A DNA stretch of 27,084 nucleotides from Synergistaceae bacterium (GTDB lineage: Bacteria > Synergistota > Synergistia > Synergistales > Aminobacteriaceae), in contig WRKN01000005.1 of the NCBI GenBank assembly GCA_009778055.1, positions 1-27,084 of the forward strand, in the 5' to 3' direction. The notes under the pieces are model-generated. The model saw nothing but the letters and a program-made list of their open reading frames with translations. It made no database searches and was not told the origin of the DNA. Below, piece after piece: positions 21,564 through 27,084 of this stretch; position 1 is the stretch's first letter, and the number at the start of each line of letters is the position of its first letter. A program made the translations under genes and the position numbers.

Positions 21564-22106
21564 TCATATCTTTTCCAGCAGCAAATAATCCGTTTCCACG
21601 GCTGTCTCGCGTCCGAAAACGCTGACCATAAACTTGACTATGCCCTTTGCCGGGATGATATCGACCACAGGCCCCACCTGTCCCTCGAACGGGCCGCTCT
21701 TTACCTTGACGGTGTCCCCCGGCTTCAGGTTAATCTCGACCTTGGGCTTGGCCTGTTCCTTGCCGATACGCCCCATGATCTCCCGCATTTCTTTTTCCGA
21801 AAGAGGCAAAGGATAGCTTCCCGCCCCCACAAAGCCAGTTACGCCGGGGGTATGACGCACCACATACCAGGATTGCTCGTCAAGAAGCATTTCTACCAAA
21901 ACGTAACTCGGATAAAGTTTTCTCGTAGTTTTACGGCTCTTTCCGTCTTTTACGAAAACGCGCTCTTCTATTGGGATGAGAACGCTGAAAATGCTGTTCT
22001 CCATCCCCATAGTGGCTATACGCTGCTCCAAGTTCGCCTTTACGCGATTTTCATAACCGGCGTACGTTTGTACGACGTACCACCGACGCCCGTCTTGTGC
22101 CTCCAT
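21564..22106 (-). CDS. nusG: transcription termination/antitermination factor NusG
   Basis: The gene encodes 180 residues. The NGN domain (WYVVQTYAGYENRVKANL, then KLYPSYVLVEM and WYVVRHTPGVTGFVG) binds the RNA polymerase clamp. The C-terminal KOW domain (PGDTVKVKSGPFEGQVGPV) contacts Rho or ribosomal S10. It is 11 bp downstream of secE, in the usual order. A clear Shine-Dalgarno is not seen, so coupling to secE is likely. Confidence 0.97.
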   Translation of the reverse strand: MEAQDGRRWYVVQTYAGYENRVKANLEQRIATMGMENSIFSVLIPIEERVFVKDGKSRKTTRKLYPSYVLVEMLLDEQSWYVVRHTPGVTGFVGAGSYPLPLSEKEMREIMGRIGKEQAKPKVEINLKPGDTVKVKSGPFEGQVGPVVDIIPAKGIVKFMVSVFGRETAVETDYLLLEKI

Positions 22107-22117
22107 ATCAAATCAAA

Positions 22118-22321
22118 TCACCGGGAAAAGGCGCGGAAAAGCCACGTAAGCACGGCGTCCAAGATTCCAAGATAAACGGAAACGGTTAGGGTAAACGCAA
22201 TAACAATCAACGTCGAATACCATATCTGCGTCTTTCCCGGCCAAGTCACTTTTTTCAGCTCGGCCTTTGCTTCTCGCAAAAAAGCCATGCCCGGTAATGA
22301 TCGTACTATTTCTTTGGACAT
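22118..22321 (-). CDS. secE: preprotein translocase subunit SecE
   Basis: The gene encodes 67 residues from the ATG at 22321. The much longer open frame runs back through the tRNA gene and is an artefact. The conserved amphipathic segment EAKAELKKVTWPGKTQIW leads into one TM helix (about 36-60). It is the single-TM SecE form, part of SecYEG in the inner membrane. GGAGGC precedes the start. Confidence 0.95.
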   Translation of the reverse strand: MSKEIVRSLPGMAFLREAKAELKKVTWPGKTQIWYSTLIVIAFTLTVSVYLGILDAVLTWLFRAFSR

Positions 22322-22362
22322 CAATAGGCCTCCAGTCGCGCCTTTTTTAATAATAACAATAA

Positions 22363-22438
22363 TGGCAGGCCCGGCAAGAATCGAACTCGCAACCCCCGGT
22401 TTTGGAGACCGGTGCTCTACCACTTGAGCTACGGACCT
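22363..22438 (-). tRNA. tRNA-Trp (anticodon CCA)
   Basis: The gene is 76 nt with encoded CCA. The acceptor stem AGGTCCG pairs with CGGGCCT, the discriminator is G, and the 3' end is CCA at 22363-22365. The D arm is TAGCTCAAGTGGTAGAGC, the anticodon stem-loop ACCGGTCTCCAAAACCGG gives CCA, and the T arm is TTGCGAGTTCGATTCTTGC. It stands between rpmG and secE, the classic position. Confidence 0.97.
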
Positions 22439-22466
22439 GCAATTTGACAACGGGAAGTATTCTACA

Positions 22467-22616
22467 CTACTTCGATTCCTTGTGCAACACGGAAGCCCTG
22501 CACCATTTGCAGTATTTCTTTATTTCCAGCTTTTTGCCCTGTTTTTTCTTGTTTACCGTCGTAGCGTAGTTGCGCCTTTTACACGTAGAACAAACCAACC
22601 CGATTATGTCGGCCAT
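22467..22616 (-). CDS. rpmG: 50S ribosomal protein L33
   Basis: The gene encodes 49 residues, the standard L33 length: MADIIGLVCSTCKRRNYAT at the start, LEIKKYCKWCRASVLHKE at the end. Two CxxC pairs (Cys9/12, Cys36/39) bind zinc, so it is the C+ form. I choose the ATG at 22616 for its match to the family. An in-frame ATG at 22628 (adding MSRL) has the better spaced GAGGAAAGG and may be the true start. It begins the rpmG-trpT-secE-nusG transcript. Confidence 0.95.
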   Translation of the reverse strand: MADIIGLVCSTCKRRNYATTVNKKKQGKKLEIKKYCKWCRASVLHKESK

Positions 22617-22688
22617 CAGCCTCGACATCCTTTCCTCGTTTATGTCATAAGTTTCTTCATTACATCAAAATTTCGATGTCGGCGAATC

Positions 22689-22697
22689 AGTATATCA
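22689..22697 (-). promoter_or_regulatory. extended -10 promoter candidate for the rpmG operon
   Basis: On the minus strand TGA-TATACT forms an extended -10 about 70 bp before rpmG. No good -35 is seen. Between it and rpmG lies a near-perfect palindrome around ACATCGAAATTTTGATGT (about 22658-22675). Confidence 0.45.
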
Positions 22698-22788
22698 CAA
22701 ATTTTTTGATATAATGTAATCACTGAACACACACTTGAAAGAGCGCTTTATTTTTTTATTTTGTTCCCTGCGGTACTCGTGATCGTGA

Positions 22789-22943
22789 TTATGTCTTGAG
22801 CCAACGCTCGATTCCATGAGGCAGAACGTCCACGCCGGAGATGACGGCCTTTACGGCAGACTGAACCAAGGCGAGGCGGGCCTCAACCTTAAAGGGAACG
22901 GGTCAAGACTTTCAATGACACGGTATTTGCGGGGATTTTTCAA
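22789..22943 (-). pseudogene. small coding-like sequence split over two frames (frameshift or decay)
   Basis: From a TTG at 22943 the zero frame reads LKNPRKYRVIESLDPFPL and then turns into non-protein-like sequence, stopping at 22851. In the -1 frame, from the same point on, it reads KVEARLALVQSAVKAVISG and ends IERWLKT at 22789. The switch point is exactly the heptamer C-CCT-TTA (22890-22896), which fits the X-XXY-YYZ slippery rule. Joined by -1 slippage the product has 51 residues. It may be a programmed frameshift, a recent indel or a sequencing error. The family is not recognised, and the start signal is weak (AAGGG about 10 nt upstream). Confidence 0.4.
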
Positions 22944-22967
22944 AATCAAAATAAAAGGCCCTTGGTG

Positions 22968-23702
22968 TTATTTATTGAGCTGCCATTCAAAGTTGTCTCC
23001 CAGATAAAATTTGCGCGCCAGAGGATCTTCCATCATCTCGGCGGGAGTCCCGTTCAGGATGATGCGCCCGTCGTGAATAAGGTATGTGCGGTCCGTTATT
23101 GACAAAGTCTCCCTGACGTTGTGATCTGTGAGCAGAACCCCAAATCCCTGCTCTTTGAGTTCCTGTATCATTGACTGAATGTCGCTCACGGCTATGGGGT
23201 CGATGCCGCTGAACGGCTCGTCCAGGAGAATGAAATCAGGCTGCAGGGGCATGACCCTGGCTATTTCCACCCTGCGGCGTTCCCCTCCCGACAGCGCATA
23301 GCCGTGCGTACCGGCAATATGAGATATACCGAAGCGCGCCATAAGGGATTCGGCTGTCGCGGGGATGGATTTTGCCCCGGTTTCTTCGCAGGCAAGTTCG
23401 ATGTTTTCTCTTACGGTCAGGTTGCGGAACACCGAGGTTTCCTGGGGCAAATACCCTATTCCCGCCCTGGAGCGCAGATACACCGGCATTCCGGTCAAAT
23501 CGCGGTCTCCGATGAAGACTGTCCCGGCGTCAGGCTGCACCAACCCGACGATCATGTAAAAAGAGGTGGTCTTTCCGGCACCATTGGGGCCTAAAAGCCC
23601 TACGACTTCGCCTTGCCTTATCTCTATGTCCACGTCGTTCACGACAATCCGGTCTTTGTAGCTCTTGCGAAGACCGGCAGCCGAAAGAACCGCTCCCTTC
23701 AC
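22968..23702 (-). CDS. lptB: LPS export ABC transporter ATP-binding protein LptB
   Basis: The gene encodes 244 residues from a GTG overlapping the lptA stop (GTGA). Walker A GPNGAGKTTSF (38-48), Q-loop in GYLPQETSVFR, signature YALSGGERRRVEIAR, Walker B FILLDEPFSGIDP and switch His in LTDHNVRETL are all intact. The LptB-specific phrases VSDIQSMIQELK and DPLARKFYLGDNF are present. It powers extraction of LPS from the inner membrane with LptFG, which are not in the window. It shows that the cell is a diderm with LPS or a related glycolipid. Confidence 0.95.
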   Translation of the reverse strand: MKGAVLSAAGLRKSYKDRIVVNDVDIEIRQGEVVGLLGPNGAGKTTSFYMIVGLVQPDAGTVFIGDRDLTGMPVYLRSRAGIGYLPQETSVFRNLTVRENIELACEETGAKSIPATAESLMARFGISHIAGTHGYALSGGERRRVEIARVMPLQPDFILLDEPFSGIDPIAVSDIQSMIQELKEQGFGVLLTDHNVRETLSITDRTYLIHDGRIILNGTPAEMMEDPLARKFYLGDNFEWQLNK

Positions 23703-24493
23703 CGCCGTTCCTCCCGCTGCTCCCTGCTCATGTCTATCGTGATGCTCGCCGTGCCTCCGTCCGGGCCTCCGTACGCGTCGAGCCTGTTGTCGTACGGAAA
23801 GTACACCAGTGAACCTGCGGTCAGGGCGCGCCCCTCTTGCACCGCGCTGACGTTACCGCTCAGGACTACGCTGCCGCGCTCCACGGAGTACACCGCCCTG
23901 TCCCCTCTGATGTCCACAGCTCCGCCGTCGGCGTTGGGACGCCCGTTCAACCATACGTCGCCCTCCGCGGTGAAGGCGGCCAAAACCCCGCCCTCTATTA
24001 CGCCTTTCACGTTTGCCGCGCCGAAGGAGATTTCCAGTTCGCGGTCTTCTAAACGCCGCACGTTTATGGCGGAGAAGTCCGCGCCCTTCATGTAAAACTT
24101 TTCCACTTCCAGGTATATTTTTCCCAGAACCCCTTTTACCGTGCCCTCGGCTATGTAGGTGGGGGTCTGGCCGAAGAAAAACGACACCTTCCCCGCCGAG
24201 AGGTCGAGCCAATCGCCGCGCCAATCACCGGAGACCGTTATGCCGTCGAAAAAATGCACTTCCTTGCTTTTGACGTTTCCGGCGCCCTGCGGCGCGTGGA
24301 ACGTCACTCCGTCGGCCTGAATGACTACGTTGCCGCTAGCCGAAAAATCGCCGCTCTCGGCTTCAAAAAACATTCTGTCGGCGGAGAGCTGCGCCTGGTC
24401 CGGTAAGTCGTCCACGTCGGCAGCGTGGCCGGCCGCGACGCCGGCAAACAGCAAAGCTATCAAACACGGAACCCAAACTCCGATTTTTTTCAC
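23699..24493 (-). CDS. lptA: LptA/OstA-type periplasmic LPS transport protein
   Basis: The gene encodes 264 residues from a GTG with GGAGGA upstream. The signal peptide spans about residues 1-25 (LIALLFAGVAAGHAA). Two stretches of the beta-jellyroll OstA type follow: LSADRMFFEAESGDFSASGNVVI (about 35-57) and IRGDRAVYSVERGSVVLSGNVSAV (about 197-220). These are the usual repeats that bind lipid A in the periplasmic bridge. It is longer than E. coli LptA (185 aa) because of the middle section, which could include an LptC-like part. The stop overlaps lptB, so the two are coexpressed. Confidence 0.85.
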   Translation of the reverse strand: MKKIGVWVPCLIALLFAGVAAGHAADVDDLPDQAQLSADRMFFEAESGDFSASGNVVIQADGVTFHAPQGAGNVKSKEVHFFDGITVSGDWRGDWLDLSAGKVSFFFGQTPTYIAEGTVKGVLGKIYLEVEKFYMKGADFSAINVRRLEDRELEISFGAANVKGVIEGGVLAAFTAEGDVWLNGRPNADGGAVDIRGDRAVYSVERGSVVLSGNVSAVQEGRALTAGSLVYFPYDNRLDAYGGPDGGTASITIDMSREQREERR

Positions 24494-24552
24494 GCGCGGC
24501 TCCTCCGTTTTTATACCAGTTTGAAATAAAAGGCCTAAAGTTAGAATAGCTA

Positions 24553-24558
24553 ATTATA
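24553..24558 (-). promoter_or_regulatory. extended -10 candidate for lptA-lptB
   Basis: On the minus strand TGG-TATAAT overlaps the stop codon of the upstream DUF1703-type gene and lies about 60 bp before lptA. A second TGG-TATAAA is closer to the start, but too close for a normal leader. No clear -35. Confidence 0.4.
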
Positions 24559-26182
24559 CCAACCGCGCCCTGTATTCCTCTATGGAACGCTTCTCGTCGT
24601 CTATTGCCATCCCAAGCAAAACGGCGCTGCCGAATCTATCCGCGTAGCCTTTTTCTATTATTTGCTGGAGCGCGGCGTCGGCCAGTTTTGCGGCGTCATC
24701 GCTTTTTTTCGCCTTTTTGGTTACTTTGAGCTCCATCACCCAGACACGCCCCCTGAATTTTACAAGCATGTCCGCCCGCCCTTTGCTCGTGTGAGGTTCA
24801 GCCTCCACGTCCAGCCCGATTCCGTAAAGGAACGAGAGCAGCGTCGAGCGGTAAAGCCACTCGACCGGTTCCATTTTTAGGCCGCCGCGCCTTATCGCGG
24901 TCTTCGCCGCAGCAGCGTAATCGTCGTAAGGAATAGCCGCGAGCAGTTGGTTGAACTCCTCCACAACTCCCCCGGCGTCGGTTTCCATCAGGAATTTTTT
25001 CATGAGCGTGCCGGAACTTATCGAGGAATCAGCCCCCAGAAGATTCTGAGTCAGAAGGGCCGACATGGCCGAGTGAACCTCGCGGTTCGGGTAGTCGAGC
25101 GAATAGTCGTCGATAAGGCCGGGCCTCAGGCTCAGATAGCCCGACTGGTACAAAAAGCCGGCTGCGGTCGAACTCTCTATTTCCCCGGGGAACGACGCGA
25201 AGTCCCGCGATACCTCGAAGCCCCGGAACTGTTCTACCGTCAAATTTCTGTCCTTCATGTAGCGCGCGATGAACGACGGCGTACCGGACTCGAACCAGTA
25301 GTTCTTGAAAACCGGATTGTTGAAAAAATTTAAGGTCGAGAATGGGTTGTAAAGCATGGTTTTCCCGTCGAACGAGAATCCGTCGTAGTAGCCGCGTATT
25401 TCGGTTATCAGGTCTTCTCTGGTCTTACCGAGCCTGGCGGCTGTTTCTTCGATGTGTTCGCCGAAGTACGCCGGCAACTCCTCCTCCGTGTAGCCCAGCA
25501 TCGCCGCGTATCTGTCGTCCATGGAGACATCGACGAGGTTGTTCATTGCCGAGAAGACGCCCATTTTTGAAAATTTGCTGATACCGGTGATGAAGACGAA
25601 GCATACGTGCTTGTCGGCCGCCTTGATCTGGACGTAAAAACTTCTCAATATTTCACGGGCGGCCTCGGCTTTTTCGAGGTCGTGCATGTTGTCGAGTATT
25701 GGCTTGTCGTATTCGTCGACAAGTACCACAACAGTTTTTTTCTCTTTTTCGGCGGCAAGTTCTATAAGTTCGCTCAAAGCGGTGGAGGGGTTTTTCAGCG
25801 CCAGCTCCGAAAGCTCTATAGCGTGATGCCGCGCGCTTTTGATGACTTGGAGGGTCATTGAGCTCAACAGATCCTCCAAGCCCCTGTTTGTCACGGCCTG
25901 ACTCATATCCAGCCTGATGACCGGATGAGATTTGTATCCCGGCCTGTCAAAAAACTCCTCGGCGCACAATCCTTCAAAGAGTTCGCGCCTGCCGGTAAAC
26001 AACGCCTCGAAGGTGGAGACGGTCAGGGACTTGCCGAAGCGCCTGGGGCGCGAAAGAAAATAAACCTTGCCCCTGTCGATGAGGTCGACGAGATATTTTG
26101 TCTTATCTACGTAAAGGTAACCCTCGCTCCTGATTGTACCGAAGGTTTGAATGCCTATCGGCAGTTTCGGCAAATTGCCCAT
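24554..26182 (-). CDS. AAA-ATPase-like/PD-(D/E)XK nuclease-like protein (DUF1703 type)
   Basis: The gene encodes 542 residues, ATG with AAGGAGTG upstream. The N-terminal domain begins LPIGIQTFGTIRSEGYLYVDKT and has a P-loop RPRRFGKS (45-52) whose first Gly is replaced, the common form in this family. A Walker B-like VVVLVDEYDKPI follows at about 150-161, then sensor-like FVFITGISKFSKMG. The C-terminal part has the PD-(D/E)XK nuclease pattern: GRADMLV (Asp about 470) and VWVMELKV (Glu about 484, Lys about 486). Such genes occur in many copies in gut Bacteroidota and Synergistota. Their role is unknown; a defence or mobile-element role is speculation. The next gene is a paralogue. Confidence 0.88.
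   Translation of the reverse strand: MGNLPKLPIGIQTFGTIRSEGYLYVDKTKYLVDLIDRGKVYFLSRPRRFGKSLTVSTFEALFTGRRELFEGLCAEEFFDRPGYKSHPVIRLDMSQAVTNRGLEDLLSSMTLQVIKSARHHAIELSELALKNPSTALSELIELAAEKEKKTVVVLVDEYDKPILDNMHDLEKAEAAREILRSFYVQIKAADKHVCFVFITGISKFSKMGVFSAMNNLVDVSMDDRYAAMLGYTEEELPAYFGEHIEETAARLGKTREDLITEIRGYYDGFSFDGKTMLYNPFSTLNFFNNPVFKNYWFESGTPSFIARYMKDRNLTVEQFRGFEVSRDFASFPGEIESSTAAGFLYQSGYLSLRPGLIDDYSLDYPNREVHSAMSALLTQNLLGADSSISSGTLMKKFLMETDAGGVVEEFNQLLAAIPYDDYAAAAKTAIRRGGLKMEPVEWLYRSTLLSFLYGIGLDVEAEPHTSKGRADMLVKFRGRVWVMELKVTKKAKKSDDAAKLADAALQQIIEKGYADRFGSAVLLGMAIDDEKRSIEEYRARLV
25094..25301 (-). repeat. near-identical tract shared with 26877-27084
   Basis: Over 208 bp the two DUF1703-type paralogues differ at only about four positions (for example agtcc/aatcc, gactcg/gattca). 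Sequence downstream of the tract in the genes is clearly diverged. The high identity just inside both genes fits gene conversion. The second copy reaches the window edge, so the true length is unknown. Confidence 0.85.
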
Positions 26183-26232
26183 GGTGTCTCACTCCTTTGC
26201 GTCATATGCGCCACATTATAAGCTATCACTAA

Positions 26233-26301
26233 ATGGAGCGGGGTATGGGTAAAACCACGCTTATACGGGCCATCGACCAACTGGCGGCCGGGCGAAAGTA
26301 A
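26233..26301 (+). pseudogene. possible P-loop remnant between the two ATPase genes
   Basis: A 22-residue plus-strand frame reads MERGMGKTTLIRAIDQLAAGRK, like the end of a P-loop and the helix after it. There is no ribosome site and the rest of an ATPase is absent. It may be a remnant of an inserted gene or chance. Confidence 0.25.
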
Positions 26302-26339
26302 TAGCGCCCGCGTGATGATTCGGAAGGGAGCGGATGTTT

Positions 26340-27084
26340 TTACGCCCCCTTCATTTTCACCCTGTACTCACCTATGGAACGCCGCTCGTCGTCTATCGCG
26401 AGCCCCAGCAAAACGGCGTTGTCAAATCGGTCCGCGTAGCCTTTCTCCGTTATTTGCGAAAGCGCGGCGTCGGCCAGCTTCCCGGCGTCCTCGCCTTTTT
26501 TCGCCACCTTCAGCTCCAATACCCAGGTATGTCCCCTGAACTCGGCAACAATATCCGACCTTCCCCTGTGACCGTGAAGCTCCGCCTCCACCCGCAGCCC
26601 CGCGCCATACAGGTACGAAAGAAGCGTCGAGCGGTAGAGCCATTCTCCGAAATTGACGTGCGGGTTACGCATCTCGAAGTGCTCGCGAACCGACGCGTTG
26701 TAGTCGTCATAGGGTATTTTTGAAAGCAGGCGATTGAACTCCCTGACCACGATAACCGCATCGTTGGCGATCAATGCCGCTTTTAAGCCGGTTACGGACG
26801 CTCCCGCCGTGTCGGAGTCCAGGATGTTCGCCGTCAGAAGGGCCGACATCGCCGAGAGAACCTCATGGTTCGGGTAGTCAAGCGAATAGTCGTCGATAAG
26901 GCCGGGCCTCAGGCTCAGATAGCCCGACTGGTACAAAAAGCCGGCTGCGGTCGAACTCTCTATTTCCCCGGGGAACGACGCGAAATCCCGCGATACCTCG
27001 AAGCCCCGGAACTGTTCTACCGTCAAATTTCTGTCCTTCATGTAGCGCGCGATGAACGACGGCGTACCGGATTCAAACCAGTAG
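26340..27084 (-). CDS. second DUF1703-type AAA/nuclease protein (N-terminal part outside the window)
   Basis: About 248 C-terminal residues are visible, running in frame to the right edge (YWFESGTPSFIARYMKD at the edge). It is homologous to the complete 542-aa neighbour: same LTVEQFRGFEVSRDFASFPGE block, then diverged middle, then the nuclease motifs GRSDIVAEF (Asp) and TWVLELKV (Glu, Lys), and the tail AVLLGLAIDDERRSIGEYR. The P-loop domain is outside the window. Both copies lie in the same orientation with 157 bp between them, which suggests local duplication followed by divergence and partial gene conversion. Function unknown. Confidence 0.85.
   Translation of the reverse strand, partial: YWFESGTPSFIARYMKDRNLTVEQFRGFEVSRDFASFPGEIESSTAAGFLYQSGYLSLRPGLIDDYSLDYPNHEVLSAMSALLTANILDSDTAGASVTGLKAALIANDAVIVVREFNRLLSKIPYDDYNASVREHFEMRNPHVNFGEWLYRSTLLSYLYGAGLRVEAELHGHRGRSDIVAEFRGHTWVLELKVAKKGEDAGKLADAALSQITEKGYADRFDNAVLLGLAIDDERRSIGEYRVKMKGA

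Larger units (their letters stand above)
22617..22967. other. intergenic region between lptB and rpmG
   Basis: These 351 bases contain the rpmG promoter candidate and its leader (22617-22697), an AT-rich stretch around 22700-22780, and the coding-like sequence split over two frames at 22789-22943. No strong intrinsic terminator for lptB is visible. Confidence 0.6.

Noticed and set aside
22322..22450. N-terminal extension of secE
   Set aside because: It translates the tRNA-Trp gene (the well-known artefact VAQVVEHRSPKPGVASS). The true secE start is at 22321.

Overview
The window looks like a chromosomal segment of a diderm, probably anaerobic bacterium, most likely Synergistota. This placement is inference. 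It rests on four things: LPS-transport genes (lptA-lptB), a carrier-protein (LysW) type lysine/arginine pathway, the order rpmG-tRNA-Trp-secE-nusG-rplK-rplA-rplJ-rplL, and two large AAA/PD-(D/E)XK ORFs of the DUF1703 type. No 16S rRNA gene is present to confirm it.

Layout. (1) 1-3700 is a minus-strand accessory cluster, visibly AT-rich from about 1165 to 2330. In transcription order it holds a four-TM membrane protein, a probable beta-propeller protein, two paralogous small membrane proteins with a PH-like tail, a 44-residue ORF, and a Ro60/TROVE protein cut by the left edge. One of the membrane paralogues is broken by an exact 127-bp tandem duplication. (2) 3700-4030 is a spacer with what looks like the two ends of a collapsed DUF4143-type ATPase gene. 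(3) 4029-12711 is the LysW pathway in two divergent arms. lysW-lysX-lysY run leftward and continue into a BvgS-like hybrid sensor kinase. lysZ-lysJ-lysK run rightward. The arms meet at two overlapping sigma70-like promoters with a tandem ACCGGTTG element. (4) 12718-13609 holds a small HTH-like gene and a degenerate intergenic region. (5) 13610-16275 is a two-gene signalling operon: a soluble hybrid-type histidine kinase with a degenerate Hpt tail, and a REC-HD-GYP protein predicted to hydrolyse c-di-GMP. (6) 16327-19070 carries lepA, a CheY-like receiver and a membrane-anchored coiled-coil protein. (7) 19197-22616 is the classic ribosomal/transcription cluster with an L10 leader and attenuator and a tRNA-Trp. 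(8) 22789-24493 holds lptA-lptB and, downstream, a small coding-like sequence split over two frames at a CCCTTTA slippery heptamer. (9) 24554-27084 holds two DUF1703-type paralogues, the second cut by the right edge, sharing a nearly identical tract of at least 208 bp.

Function. LysW carries aminoadipate or glutamate on its C-terminal Glu. LysX ligates the substrate, LysZ phosphorylates, LysY reduces, LysJ transaminates and LysK releases lysine or ornithine. No aminoadipate-forming genes are in the window, so the choice between lysine and arginine stays open. The most unusual items are the Ro-containing accessory operon with its fresh duplication, the promoter architecture of the LysW cluster, the Hpt-like domain lacking its phospho-histidine, and the possible -1 frameshift ORF next to lptB.
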